Shown here: one piece after another, positions 1 to 9,735 of the stretch | Numbering within the stretch: position 1 is the stretch's first letter | How the letters are laid out: every line of letters starts with the position of its first letter | Assembly: GCA_024697645.1 (NCBI GenBank) | Contig: JAILFH010000036.1 | Location: forward strand, 1-64,000 | Length of the DNA stretch: 64,000 bases | Direction of reading: 5' to 3' | DNA from: Prevotella sp. | GTDB taxonomy: Bacteria; Bacteroidota; Bacteroidia; Bacteroidales; Bacteroidaceae | The notes under the pieces: model-generated | The model's database searches: none | What the model was told of the DNA's origin: nothing | The model's input: the letters and a program-made list of their open reading frames with translations, nothing else | Translations under genes and position numbers: made by a program

Positions 1-401
1 AGCAGGAAATTCTATAATTCTCTAATTCTTGAGAAAATAATCTTTTGCCCCTGTAGGGCGACGATTTGTTGTTCATCTATAAACCCAGGGCGCTGCCCTG
101 GGCTGTTTGCTTGCTGGGCCTTCAGCCCGCTTTTTGATTACTAAATTTCTGCCTCGTTTGGTCTGCTTTTTTTATGTCGCGTTAGCGTAATACTTGGCGC
201 AACGCGCCAAATGTTTTCTTCTGTTTTCTTATGTTTTTTCTTGTTTTCTAAAGGCCGCCAACGGCGGAACTCAGCAGTTATAATTTTCCAATTTCCATTT
301 TCCAATTTCCATTCGAATATCCCCTTTGGCTTAGGCCGCTTTCCAATGGGAATGCTCAAATCTCTCTCCTCTCTCCACTCTCCACTTTACTCTAATCCCA
401 C
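1..401. other. Intergenic region with dispersed repeats
   Basis: No gene was recognised here. The stretch holds a perfect GC-rich hairpin (CCCAGGGCG-CTGCCCTGGG type, 84-102), a block at 185-272 that recurs inverted at 2657-2746, and a short tandem of TTTTCCAATTTCCA near 283-315. Short reading frames in it resemble no known protein and consist largely of repeat sequence. Confidence 0.6.
185..272 (+). repeat. Dispersed repeat, copy A
   Basis: The block contains GCGTAATACTTGGCGC, several GTTTTCTTATG-like runs and the inverted pair GCCGCCAACGGCGGAAC. The same order of elements is found on the other strand at 2657-2746. The two copies bracket the AraC gene and the efflux adaptor gene. Confidence 0.7.
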
Positions 402-1352
402 TTACTGCTTACGGAGTTGGGTTGGGGTCATGCCGAAATGCTCCTTGACGTATTTGCCGAAGAAGGAGGTGTTGGGGAAGCCGAGCAGATTGCTGATTTC
501 CTTCATGCTGTAGTCGGTGTCGCGCAGATAGTAGCGGATGTCCTCGAGGAGATGTTCCGTGATCCAGGCATTAGCGGTCTTGCCAGAGTTTTTCTTGCAG
601 ATTACCGACAGATACTTCGGTGTGATGCACAACTCGTCGGCAAACGACTGCACAGAGCGATGGCGGCGTGTCGTATTATTGAGCATATTGAGGAATCGCT
701 GGAACAGCACCTGCGATGATGTGCGCACCACAGCAGGCCCGAACGTGGCTTCATTGGGCGGCAGTTGCTCGTCGGCAAGCAGAGAGTAGTCGCCCTTCTT
801 CAGCATCATCTCGAGGGTGCCACAGATGCCGAGGACCGCCACACGCAACAACGACTGCATGATGTCGGTGCGATAGGGATGGTCGATTTGCGTGTTGAGG
901 TTCAGGTTGAGCATGCGGTTGAACAACTCAAGACCTTCCCTCTGGTCTTGTCCGATATTGAAGATGTGAAGCCGGCTGATATAGAGTGCGCGCGTCCAGA
1001 TGTTCATTTTTTCACGGAGGAAACTATGCAGGATGCGGTCGGTGAGGAATATCATCTTGAGGTCGAGATCTGGACTGAGCAGGAAGTTGCTGAACACAGT
1101 GTTTGGCGGACAAATGAGCGCCTGATTTTCACTGAGTTTCTTCGTGACGCCATTCAGTTCGAACTGTGCACGACCCGCATAGCACACGACAAAGGCGTTC
1201 ATCTGCATGCGCGTGGCGCTGGGTTCGCTGAGCATCTTGACATTGTCGATCATGATAATGTCATCGTCCAGATAGTCAATTTTTAAGTCGACCCGCATCT
1301 CTTTTTGGGCTTCGGCGACGTTGTTTAAAGAATGGATTTCTTGTTCGTTCAT
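402..1352 (-). CDS. AraC family transcriptional regulator
   Basis: Predicted cytoplasmic DNA-binding regulator of 316 residues. The last 100 residues carry two helix-turn-helix units of the AraC/XylS type, ending in a typical motif around GFPNTSFFGKYVKEHFG. The first 200 residues look like the cupin-like sensing half of the family (for example NAFVVCYAGRAQFELNG), but no ligand can be read from them. It is divergent from the efflux adaptor gene with about 185 bases between, the usual position for a local regulator, so control of the RND pump is a reasonable inference. A CATCTTTG box on the minus strand near 1375-1383 could be its -7 element. The family call is secure; the target is inferred. 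Confidence 0.85.
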   Translation of the reverse strand: MNEQEIHSLNNVAEAQKEMRVDLKIDYLDDDIIMIDNVKMLSEPSATRMQMNAFVVCYAGRAQFELNGVTKKLSENQALICPPNTVFSNFLLSPDLDLKMIFLTDRILHSFLREKMNIWTRALYISRLHIFNIGQDQREGLELFNRMLNLNLNTQIDHPYRTDIMQSLLRVAVLGICGTLEMMLKKGDYSLLADEQLPPNEATFGPAVVRTSSQVLFQRFLNMLNNTTRRHRSVQSFADELCITPKYLSVICKKNSGKTANAWITEHLLEDIRYYLRDTDYSMKEISNLLGFPNTSFFGKYVKEHFGMTPTQLRKQ

Positions 1353-1537
1353 TTTAGCATTTTCTATTTTTCGTCTGCAAAGATGGGAAAAAAGAATGAA
1401 AGAATCATGTTCTATATCGGCAATTTAATGTTCTATAACTCCATTTAGGTACTTTTTGAAATAATAAAATTCCAATTCGAACATTCTTTTTCGGAAAATT
1501 ATTGCCAAATTTGCAATCGATTTTGGAATTTTCGACA

Positions 1538-2587
1538 ATGGATATGAAAAAACAAGCAATATTTCTGCTGCTGGCGTTAGGGATGCTGAGCAGTTCATGT
1601 AGTGAGAAGAAAGAGAACAAGGCGAAGGCTCCCACACAGGTGAAGACCGAGTTGGTGGCTGCAGGTAGTCAGGTTTCGGACCAGACGTATGTGGGCATCG
1701 TCGAGGAGAATGAGGCCACAGCCGTGAGTTTCACGGGCATGGGCGTGGTGAAGCGCGTTCTGGTCAGTGAAGGTCAGGCCGTCGGTCGCGGTCAGTTGTT
1801 GGCCGTGATGGACGACACTCAGGCGCGCAACATGCTCACCAGTGCGGAGGCTCAGATGGCTCAGGCCGACGACGCCCTGAAGCGCTATGGAATGCTGCAC
1901 GATGCTGGTTCGCTGCCTGAAGCCCAGTGGGTGGAGATTCAGAGCAAGGTGACACAGGCGAAGTCGCAGTTGGCTGTAGCCAAGAAGAACCTTGCCGACT
2001 GCCAGTTGAAGGCTCCCGTCAGTGGAATCATCGGTCGTCAGCAGGTGAAGGCGGGCGAGACCGCAATGCCCTCTCAGGCTGTAGTGACGATTATGGACGT
2101 GTCGAGGGTGAAGGTCCGCGTGTCGGTGCCTGAGGCTGAGATGAATGCCATCACGGCTCACACGCCCTCGATGATCATCGTGGAGGCTGCAGGAAAGAAG
2201 GTGAACGGTGGAAGAATAGAAAAGGGTGTTGTGGCCGACGCGCTCACGCATACCTATGATATACGTATCAATGTGGCGAACGGCGACCGCAAGTTGCTGC
2301 CAGGTATGGTGGCGAGTGTGAAGTTGGGCAACACGCCTGCTACGTCGAAGGATGTGGAGTCGAAGGCTGGCTCGTTCACGCTGCCCATTACGAGCGTTCA
2401 GCGCCGCGCAGACGGTTCGCTGTTTGTGTGGGTGATTGACAACCAGAAGACTGCCCATCGCAAGGCTGTGACCATCGGAGCATCTCAGGGCAACCGAATT
2501 TGTATTACAAGCGGAGTGACGGCTGGCGAGCGAATTGTGACCGAAGGCTACCAGAAACTCAGTGAGGGGACGAAGGTAAAATTTTAA
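1538..2587 (+). CDS. RND efflux periplasmic adaptor (HlyD/AcrA family) lipoprotein
   Basis: Membrane fusion subunit that joins the inner-membrane RND pump to the outer-membrane channel. The ATG at 1538 gives 349 residues beginning MDMKKQAIF and a lipobox-like LSSSCS, so the mature protein should be lipid-anchored. The reading frame is open from a TTG at 1502, but the signal peptide places the start at 1538 or 1544. A biotinyl-lipoyl-like half (GMGVVKRVLVSEGQAVGRGQ), a coiled hairpin rich in Ala and Gln, and the second lipoyl half (LKAPVSGIIGRQQVKAGE) appear in the expected order. Pump and channel genes follow on the same strand. The substrate cannot be told from sequence. Confidence 0.88.
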   Translation: MDMKKQAIFLLLALGMLSSSCSEKKENKAKAPTQVKTELVAAGSQVSDQTYVGIVEENEATAVSFTGMGVVKRVLVSEGQAVGRGQLLAVMDDTQARNMLTSAEAQMAQADDALKRYGMLHDAGSLPEAQWVEIQSKVTQAKSQLAVAKKNLADCQLKAPVSGIIGRQQVKAGETAMPSQAVVTIMDVSRVKVRVSVPEAEMNAITAHTPSMIIVEAAGKKVNGGRIEKGVVADALTHTYDIRINVANGDRKLLPGMVASVKLGNTPATSKDVESKAGSFTLPITSVQRRADGSLFVWVIDNQKTAHRKAVTIGASQGNRICITSGVTAGERIVTEGYQKLSEGTKVKF

Positions 2588-2656
2588 CAAAGTAACAAAG
2601 TAACAAGGTAACAAAGTAACATAGTTTGAGAGTTACCCGCAGTAATATCTCTGGAC

Positions 2657-2746
2657 AAGTTCCGCCGTTGGCGGCTTTAAGAAAACAGTTAAAAACATAA
2701 GAAAACATAAGAAAACAGGGCGCGCAAGCGCGCAAGGTAATACGCC
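2657..2746 (-). repeat. Dispersed repeat, copy B (inverted relative to copy A)
   Basis: Read on the minus strand this block gives GCGTATTACCTTGCGCGC, then GTTTTCTTATG runs, then GCCGCCAACGGCGGAAC. That is the same order as at 185-272, with small length differences. Confidence 0.7.
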
Positions 2747-2833
2747 TAAAACGATATTCTATTTGTAAATCAAATTTGGAAATTCGGGGTACTTGCAGCG
2801 CACTGTGGAAATGAGGAGAAAAGGCACCCACGA

Positions 2834-2985
2834 GGTCCCCTCCTTCTGGAAGGAGGGGTCAGCCGAAGGCGGGGGTGGTAGAGAAAAATGATGCTCGACA
2901 AAATAATTGGTAGAAACCCTTTTCATCGCTACCACCCCTCGTTCCGCTTCGCTTCACTACACCCCTCCTCCCCGGAGGAGGGGAA
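2834..2985. repeat. GC-rich inverted-repeat element
   Basis: The left arm contains CCCCTCCTTCTGGAAGGAGGGG followed by GGGGTGGTAG. The right arm begins CTACCACCCC and ends CCCCTCCTCCCCGGAGGAGGGG. The two arms are complementary overall, and each end is a small hairpin of its own. It resembles the 120-bp element inside the DUF308 gene (38960-39079), so a family of small non-coding mobile repeats is likely. Confidence 0.6.
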
Positions 2986-3314
2986 TTAGAGACAGCCACT
3001 TGTATCGCACTAATCAGTGAAATCAGACAAAATTTGAATAAAAAGAAATCTGAGAAAATCTGTGTAATCTGTGGGCAAAGAATAATGAGTAATCAGAAAT
3101 GAGTAATTCGTGGCAGACTTGCAGCAGTTTCTGTGAAAATCGGTGAACGAAAATCCGTGACATTTAAAACTTAAGAAAAATCTGTGTCATCCGTGGTTAA
3201 AAATTACCAGACGAGGCTAATCTCGTTCCTCGTTCCTTGCTCCTCGAAAGCATATCTCTTGCCCCTTGCCCCTTACCCCTTGCCCCTATTATAACGACAT
3301 AACTCATAACAACA

Positions 3315-6300
3315 ATGGATAAAAAAACTAAGTGGATTAGTTGGCCACTCGACAACTATAGAATTACGCTGCTGCTCATCGGCATCTTGTTTGGCATCGG
3401 CATCTACGGCATGTGGGACATGCCGAAGGATGAGTTCCCACCATTCACCATCCGACAGGGCGTGGTGGTTGCGGTCTACCCAGGTGCCACGAGCGAAGAG
3501 GTGGAAGAGCAGGTGACTCGTCCACTGGAACGCTACCTGTTTACCTACGGCGAAGTGAATCGCACGAAGACCACATCGACCTCCCAGAACGGAATGGCGA
3601 TGGTGCTGGTAAACCTGAACGACGACGTGAACAACAAAGACGAGGTGTGGAGCAAGATTAAGCATGGACTGGCGCTCTACAAGCAGAGTCTGCCCAGCGG
3701 CGTGATGGCGCTCGTAGCCAACGACGACTTCGGAAACACCTCAGCGTTGCTCATCGCCATTGAGAGCATGGAGCGCAGTTATCGCGAACTGCAAGACTAC
3801 AGCGACCTGCTCTCCGACCATCTGCGGAAGATTCCGTCGGTGGCTAACGTCAGGCTCTATGGCGACCACAAGGAGCAAGTGAGCCTCTACATCGACCGTC
3901 AGCGGCTGGAGGCCTTCGGCATCGGTCAGCAGACACTGATGACAGCCCTGCAGACGCAAGGATTCACGACGATGGCAGGCAGTCTGGTCAGCGACCATCA
4001 GGAGTCGATTATCCACATCGAACCCACTCAGAACAGCGTGGAGGAGGTTGCCAACCAGATTATCTACAGCGACCCTGCTTCGGGCAAGATAGTCCGCATT
4101 CGCGACATTGCCCGTGTGCAAAGAGAATACGACACATCGGTGAGTTACATCGAACAGGACGGACACCCCTGCGTGCTGCTCTCGCTCGAGATGATTTCGG
4201 GCAACAACATCATGGCCTATGGCGACGATGTGGATGAGGTGCTCGACGATTTCCGCGCCAATGAACTGCCCGACGACGTCACCATCACCCGCATCGCCGA
4301 CCAGCCGAAAGTGGTGGGCGACAGCATCAAGGACTTCCTCCGCGACCTGCTGCTCTCGATGGTGGTCATCATTCTGGTGATGATGGTGCTGTTCCCATTG
4401 CGCTCAGCGATTGTGGCAGCCATCACCATTCCGCTCAGTACGTTCATCTCCGTTGCCATCATGTATTTCGCCAACATTCCGCTGAACATCGTCACGCTGG
4501 CTGGACTCATCGTGGTGCTCGGAATGATTGTCGACAATTCGATTGTGGTCATCGACGGCTATCTGGAATACGCCAACAAGGGCATTCCGCCGAAGGAAGC
4601 CGCCATCAATTCGGTCTCGCAATATTTCATGCCGATGATGCTCGCTACCATTTGCATCTGCGCAATCTTCTATCCCTTCCTGCTGACGTTCTCGGGTGCG
4701 TTCTACGATGCGCTTGAAGACTTCCCCTGGACCATCACCATCAACCTGATGACGTCGCTGCTGTTGGCTGTGACGGTCATTCCGTTCCTCTGCGTGAAGA
4801 TTATCGGAGTGCCTGAGAAGAAGGAAGGCAAGCGCCTCACCGACCGCGTACAGGAAATCTACGACAGCGTGTTGGAGAAGACATTCAGTCACCCGTGGGC
4901 AACGATCGCCATCTGTCTGGCTACGATTACTGCCTCGCTGCTCATCCTGCCGACGCTGAAGATTCGACTGTTCCCATTTGCCGACCGCGACCAGTTTGCG
5001 GTGGAGATATTCCTGCCCGACGGAAAGGGACTTGAGGACACGAAGGTCGTTGCCGACAGCGTGCGCCACGCGATAGAGAAGGACGAGCGCATCACGGGCA
5101 TTACCTCATTCATCGGATGCTCGTCGCCGCGTTTCCAGACTACGTATGCACCACAAATGGCTGGTCGCAACTTCGCTCAGTTCATCGTGAACACCACTTC
5201 GCAACAGGCAACGCTCGACCTGCTGGCCGACTATCAGCCGAAGTGGTCGGAGGCATTCCCCGAGGCTTACGTGAAGTTCAAGCGACTCGACCTGCTGGAG
5301 GTGCCCGAACTCGAATTCCGATTCTATGGCGACAACCTCGACTCGCTGCATGTGGCTGCTGAGCGCATGATGGAGCAGATGCGCCAGATGGACGAACTGG
5401 AATGGGTCCACAGCGACTTCCTGCAGCCGTTCCCGCTCATCAACGTCGAACTCGACCCAGTGGCTTCGGCTCAACTCGGCATCAACCGCGCTACTGCCGC
5501 AATGGCGCTTGCTACATCGACGGGCGACATGAAGGTGGGAAGCATCTGGGAAGGCGACTACGAAATGCCTATCATCGTGCGCGATACGGCAGAGATGAAC
5601 ATCTCCGATGTGGAGAATATCGGCATCAATTCACCAATGGCTGCCATCAGCGCGCAACTTTCATCGCTCGGCTCACAGTCGTCGACAACATCGACTGTGC
5701 CGCTCCGACAGGTGGCAAAGGTGAAGCCGAAGTGGAGCGAGAGCCGTATTATGCACCGCTCGGGCGAACGCTGTCTGACTGTTACTGCCGAGTTCAAGCG
5801 GGGTGTCTATGCTGCTCCCGTGGAGGCGAAACTGGAGAAGATGCAGGAGGAACTCAAACTGCCTGAGGGCGTACGCGCAGAACTGGGCGGTGAACTCGAA
5901 TACAACCGACTGAACACGCCGCAGATTTACTATGGCATCATCATCGCAATGATTATCATATTCTTCTTCCTACTGTTCAACTTCAAGCGCTTCGGCATTA
6001 CGACGCTCTGTATGGCGGCGCTCGGACTGATGCTCCCAGGAACGCTCATTGGACTCGGAGTGATGAATCGAACGATTGGTCTGACGAGCATCTTCGGACT
6101 CATCACGCTCATGGGAATGATTATGCGAAACGAAATCCTCATCTATGAACATGCCGACAATCTGCTGCGGGCAGAGGAACGTGGGCACAGACGTGACGAT
6201 GTTGTGGTGAAACGAGCCGCCTATGAGGCTGGCCGCCGACGCATGGTGCCTATTTTCCTGACAACCGCAACGACGGCTGTGGGTGTGATTCCGATGATTA

Positions 6301-6425
6301 TTGCAGGCTCTTCGTTCTGGATGCCTGTAGGCGTCACCATCTTCGCAGGTGGTATCGGTGCGCTGATTCTGGTGGTCACCGTCCTGCCCGTGCTGTATTG
6401 GAAACTGACGCAGACGAAAAAGTGA
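3315..6425 (+). CDS. RND efflux pump, AcrB/HAE-1 type inner-membrane subunit
   Basis: Proton-driven resistance-nodulation-division transporter of 1036 residues, full length for the family, with a duplicated layout of one transmembrane helix, a large periplasmic loop and a helix bundle. The TM4 relay motif reads MIVDNSIVVID (D407, N408), where AcrB has two Asp residues. In TM10 the motif is MIMRNEILIY, with Arg at about 938 where AcrB has Lys940. Such substitutions occur in other RND branches, so this is a divergent HAE-type pump rather than a broken one. The start MDKKTKW is preceded by repeats and ATAACAACA. Adaptor and TolC-like genes flank it on the same strand. Confidence 0.93.
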   Translation: MDKKTKWISWPLDNYRITLLLIGILFGIGIYGMWDMPKDEFPPFTIRQGVVVAVYPGATSEEVEEQVTRPLERYLFTYGEVNRTKTTSTSQNGMAMVLVNLNDDVNNKDEVWSKIKHGLALYKQSLPSGVMALVANDDFGNTSALLIAIESMERSYRELQDYSDLLSDHLRKIPSVANVRLYGDHKEQVSLYIDRQRLEAFGIGQQTLMTALQTQGFTTMAGSLVSDHQESIIHIEPTQNSVEEVANQIIYSDPASGKIVRIRDIARVQREYDTSVSYIEQDGHPCVLLSLEMISGNNIMAYGDDVDEVLDDFRANELPDDVTITRIADQPKVVGDSIKDFLRDLLLSMVVIILVMMVLFPLRSAIVAAITIPLSTFISVAIMYFANIPLNIVTLAGLIVVLGMIVDNSIVVIDGYLEYANKGIPPKEAAINSVSQYFMPMMLATICICAIFYPFLLTFSGAFYDALEDFPWTITINLMTSLLLAVTVIPFLCVKIIGVPEKKEGKRLTDRVQEIYDSVLEKTFSHPWATIAICLATITASLLILPTLKIRLFPFADRDQFAVEIFLPDGKGLEDTKVVADSVRHAIEKDERITGITSFIGCSSPRFQTTYAPQMAGRNFAQFIVNTTSQQATLDLLADYQPKWSEAFPEAYVKFKRLDLLEVPELEFRFYGDNLDSLHVAAERMMEQMRQMDELEWVHSDFLQPFPLINVELDPVASAQLGINRATAAMALATSTGDMKVGSIWEGDYEMPIIVRDTAEMNISDVENIGINSPMAAISAQLSSLGSQSSTTSTVPLRQVAKVKPKWSESRIMHRSGERCLTVTAEFKRGVYAAPVEAKLEKMQEELKLPEGVRAELGGELEYNRLNTPQIYYGIIIAMIIIFFFLLFNFKRFGITTLCMAALGLMLPGTLIGLGVMNRTIGLTSIFGLITLMGMIMRNEILIYEHADNLLRAEERGHRRDDVVVKRAAYEAGRRRMVPIFLTTATTAVGVIPMIIAGSSFWMPVGVTIFAGGIGALILVVTVLPVLYWKLTQTKK

Positions 6426-6660
6426 AACGGATACAAATTACAAATTACAAGTCACAAATAACAGATTACAAATAACAATTCACAGATCACAAATAACTGA
6501 GGGAATAGGTCGAGGAAAAGGTAATCTCTTGACTTCGTCGACTTTAGTCGCGATTCGACCAAACAAGTAAACTTGATGGTTCTCACTGCTCCAAAAGTTG
6601 CCCCTTGCCCCCTTGTCCCTTGCCCCTAATAATAATTCTTGCCCCTAACAAAATATAAAT

Positions 6661-8010
6661 ATGAGATACGCTCTTTTATCAGCGATTTTCCTGATGAGTT
6701 GCGAGATTGCAACTGCTCAGTCGACCTACACGCTGCAGCAACTCACTGACTCAGCCCTGCAGCACAATATTGCAATGCGTTCTGCCCGTCAGGACATTGC
6801 TGCGGCTCAGGAACAGAGACGTGAGGCTTTCACGAAGTATTTCCCCAATGTGAGCGCGACGGCGATGGCCTTCAACGCGAACAGAGGAATGGCGAAGATG
6901 GACATCGACCCGTCTTCGATGATTACTCCCGAACTGGGAGCAGCGCTGGCGCAGTCGTTCCCGCCTGAGGCTCTTGCAGCCTTGTCGAGCCCGATGAGTA
7001 TGACGATGATGAAGAATGGAACCATTGCTTCGGTCATGGCGATGCAGCCTGTGTTTGCAGGCGGTCAGATTGTCAACGGCAACAAGTTGGCACGTGTGGG
7101 CGAAGAGGTGAGCGAACTGCAGTTGCAACTCTCTGAGAACGAGGTGGAGCAGACCGTCAGCCAGTACTATTGGCAGTTGGTGTCGCTCTACGAGAAGCAG
7201 AAGACCATTGCCGCCGTCGACACGATGCTCGCCGACATTTATAAGGATGTTGATGTGGCCGTGAGAGCAGGTGTGGCAATGCGCAACGACCTGCTGCAGG
7301 TGCAGTTGCGTCAGAACGATATGGAGAGTCAGAAGGTGAAGTTGCAGAACGGTATCGACGTGCTGAAACTCCTGCTGGCGCAGTATTGTGGGCTCAGCAA
7401 CGAAGACTTCTCGGTTGACGCCAGTATGGTGACACCGAAAGGCGGAGCAGGCAAAGAACTGACTCCACAGATGGCTTCGCTGAACCTTCTGCCCGAATAT
7501 CAGTTGCTCGAGAAACAAGTCGAGGCTGCCGAACTGCAGAAGAAGATGGCGATGGGAAAGAATCTGCCCAGCGTGGCCGTCGGTGCAGGCTACAACTATC
7601 ATAATCTGATGGAGTGCGACCGCACGTTCGGCTTGATTTTCGCTACGGTGAGCGTTCCTATTTCCGACTGGTGGGGAGGGTCTCACAACGTGAAGCACAA
7701 GAAGATTCAACTGCAGAAGGCTCAGGAGCAACTCGAGGACAATGCGGAGTTGCTGAACATTCGATTGCAGAAGGCGTGGAACGATGCTGACGAGGCCCGA
7801 CAGCAGGTGGAGATTGCACAGCGGGGCATTGAACAGGCAGAGGAGAACTTGCGACTGAACCGCAATTTCTACAAGGCAGGCACATCGAAAATGTCGGATT
7901 TGCTGGAGGCACAGTTGCTCTATCAGCAGGCTTGTGACCACTACACCGAAGCCTTTGCCGACCTGCAGCACAAGCACCTGATTTATCTTCAGGCTGCAGG
8001 CGTGAAATGA
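6661..8010 (+). CDS. TolC family outer-membrane efflux protein
   Basis: Outer-membrane channel of 449 residues completing the tripartite efflux system. A signal peptide (MRYALLSAIFLMSCEIATAQ) is followed by two repeats of long Ala/Gln/Glu-rich helices, the OEP pattern, for example AEEVSELQLQLSENEVEQ-like stretches and a C-terminal KMSDLLEAQLLYQQA helix. It lies 235 bases after the pump gene. That gap is filled with ACAAATTACAAAT-like and TTGCCCC repeats. Its 3' end overlaps the convergent symporter gene by 22 bases. Confidence 0.9.
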   Translation: MRYALLSAIFLMSCEIATAQSTYTLQQLTDSALQHNIAMRSARQDIAAAQEQRREAFTKYFPNVSATAMAFNANRGMAKMDIDPSSMITPELGAALAQSFPPEALAALSSPMSMTMMKNGTIASVMAMQPVFAGGQIVNGNKLARVGEEVSELQLQLSENEVEQTVSQYYWQLVSLYEKQKTIAAVDTMLADIYKDVDVAVRAGVAMRNDLLQVQLRQNDMESQKVKLQNGIDVLKLLLAQYCGLSNEDFSVDASMVTPKGGAGKELTPQMASLNLLPEYQLLEKQVEAAELQKKMAMGKNLPSVAVGAGYNYHNLMECDRTFGLIFATVSVPISDWWGGSHNVKHKKIQLQKAQEQLEDNAELLNIRLQKAWNDADEARQQVEIAQRGIEQAEENLRLNRNFYKAGTSKMSDLLEAQLLYQQACDHYTEAFADLQHKHLIYLQAAGVK

Positions 8011-9701
8011 TTCGTGAGTTTATCTGAAATCCACAAGCCACAGAAAGTCAGCAGTCCGTTCAGCATCAAGAGTTCGTAGCCAAAACGATAACCCCACAGA
8101 TGCTGACTCAGTTGGTCAATGGCAAAGCAAATGAGCGGTGCAGCAATGCAAATCGCTCCCACATAGCCTCCCTTCGGGGAGGTTTTTGTTTGTATAGAAT
8201 TAGATTTGGTGGTCTCGGTACTATTGGGCTTGGATGAATTATTCTTAGTTTGAATGCTTTCTGTTTGAATAGCATCAGATAAGTTATTCTCAGTTTGAAT
8301 ATCATCAGTTCTGTTGCTCCCAGTTTGAATAGTATTTGCTTCTTCGGCAGTCAGTGCTATTCTCTTGTCCCTTGCCCCCTGCTCCTTGCCCCTTACTTTA
8401 GTTACAATTATCCCATACGCAAACAATCCCAGCAGCGGGCCATAAGTATAGCCACACATCACGTAGATAGCGTCGATGACGCTGGGCGAATTGGCGAGTC
8501 GGAAGAGCAGGATGACTACTACGAAGACGATTGCCATTCCGATGTGAACACGTCGGCGCAGACGCTCATCGTCAGGACGCTGGCAGATATCTACACAGTA
8601 ACTTGTAGTCATTGCCGTCAGCGCCGAGTCGGCACTGGAGAACGATGCGGCAATCATTCCCAGCAGGAATAACACCAGTACGCCTTGCCCCAGTGAACCT
8701 GTGGCTGCAAACATCGGCAGCAACTCATCACCTGCTGCAGGCAGCGCAACTCCGCGTTGTTGAGCCAGCAGCACCAGCAGTACGCCCAGCGAGAGGAACA
8801 ACAGATTGGCGGGAACGAAAGCGAGTCCGTAGGTACACATGTCTTTCTGTGCGTCACGAAGCGATTTGCAGGTGAGGTTCTTCTGCATCATGTCCTGATC
8901 CAAGCCCGTCATCACAATAACGATGAACACACCGCTGAGGAATTGCTTCCAGAAGTTCTGACGCGACACCCAGTCGTCGAACACAAACATACGCGAATGT
9001 TCGTTACTGGCAATTGCGCTAACGGCTTCGCCCAAGTTCAGGTTCAATTCGCCCATCACCTCATACATGATGAGCAGCAATGCGCCAAACATACAGGCCG
9101 TCTGCACGCCGTCGGTCCACACCAGTGTCTTGATGCCGCCTCGTCGCGTGTAGAGCCAGATGAGCAAAACCATTACGACGACCGTCAGGGGGAACGAGAG
9201 GTCCATACCTCCAGTGAGCGAGCCCATATTCCAACTCGTTCCTCCTTCAGAAGCAGAGAAGAAGGTGAGGCGTAAGATTTGCCAGACCACGAGGCAAACC
9301 ACATAGAATCGGGCTGCTGCGCCCGTCATCTTCGAGAGAAGGAAGAACCACGAGCCTGTCTTGTAGGCCTCGCGTCCAAGCCGTTGGCCCAGGAAGGAAT
9401 AGATGGTGGTGAGGTTGAGTTTGTAGTAGATGGGCAGCAAGATGAACGCTACTGCCATATAGCCGAGAATAAACCCCAAGCACGTCTGCATGTAGGTCAT
9501 GTCCTGATGGAGCACCATTCCTGGAACAGAGACAAACGTAACGCCCGAAATCGATGCGCCAATCATGCCCCAAGCCACCATATACCAAGGACTGCGTCGC
9601 TCGCCTCTGAAGAATACATCATTCGACGAACGCCGCGCTGTCAGCCTGCTCAGCAACATCAGCAGCACCAGATAACCAAGAATTACGATAATTGCAATCA
9701 T
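7989..9701 (-). CDS. Sodium:solute symporter (SSS family)
   Basis: Integral membrane transporter of 570 residues with about 13 hydrophobic segments. The N-terminal part (RGERRSPWYMVAWGMIGASISGVTF) is the classic SSS start, and later GMIAASFSSADSALTAMTTSY is the conserved TM region with the sodium-site Ser residues. Substrate is unknown; sugars, sialic acid or proline are possible from the family. Residues about 435-512, between the last two helices, are not family-like. They read GKEQGARDKR, then several IQTxx units, then TKTSPKGG, and are encoded by repeat DNA (8160-8398). The gene has a consensus promoter inside a 31-bp repeat at 9736-9767. It is convergent with the TolC-like gene. Confidence 0.88.
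   Translation of the reverse strand: MIAIIVILGYLVLLMLLSRLTARRSSNDVFFRGERRSPWYMVAWGMIGASISGVTFVSVPGMVLHQDMTYMQTCLGFILGYMAVAFILLPIYYKLNLTTIYSFLGQRLGREAYKTGSWFFLLSKMTGAAARFYVVCLVVWQILRLTFFSASEGGTSWNMGSLTGGMDLSFPLTVVVMVLLIWLYTRRGGIKTLVWTDGVQTACMFGALLLIMYEVMGELNLNLGEAVSAIASNEHSRMFVFDDWVSRQNFWKQFLSGVFIVIVMTGLDQDMMQKNLTCKSLRDAQKDMCTYGLAFVPANLLFLSLGVLLVLLAQQRGVALPAAGDELLPMFAATGSLGQGVLVLFLLGMIAASFSSADSALTAMTTSYCVDICQRPDDERLRRRVHIGMAIVFVVVILLFRLANSPSVIDAIYVMCGYTYGPLLGLFAYGIIVTKVRGKEQGARDKRIALTAEEANTIQTGSNRTDDIQTENNLSDAIQTESIQTKNNSSKPNSTETTKSNSIQTKTSPKGGYVGAICIAAPLICFAIDQLSQHLWGYRFGYELLMLNGLLTFCGLWISDKLTNHFTPAA
8160..8398. repeat. Repeat DNA inside the symporter gene
   Basis: Three tracts are seen within the coding sequence: a CCTCCCTTCGGGGAGG hairpin (about 8167-8182), at least four GTTTGAAT units between 8248 and 8332, and a TTGCCCC-like run (8368-8395) of the kind also found between genes near 3255-3290 and 6600-6640. 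The reading frame remains open through all of it. Confidence 0.7.
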
Positions 9702-9735
9702 GCCTCTACCTTTGCTCTACAACTCTTTCGGCTTG

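Larger units (their letters stand above)
2588..3314. other. Repeat-rich 727-bp spacer inside the efflux cluster
   Basis: No coding gene is supported. The stretch contains tandem AACAAAGT units directly after the adaptor stop (about 2586-2625), the inverted repeat copy B (2657-2746), a GC-rich inverted-repeat element (2834-2985), two related AATCTGTG(T)AATC-like units near 3055 and 3180, and TTGCCCC runs just before the pump gene. It is unusually long for a spacer between adaptor and pump genes, so the pump may have its own promoter or be read through. Confidence 0.6.

Noticed and set aside
1595..2614. Minus-strand frame of 339 codons opposite the adaptor gene
   Set aside because: Low-information His/Leu/Arg-rich peptide overlapping a well-supported adaptor gene.
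6751..7977. Minus-strand frame of 408 codons opposite the TolC-like gene
   Set aside because: The composition (very high Leu, His, Arg) is that of an antisense shadow, and the plus-strand gene has clear family motifs.
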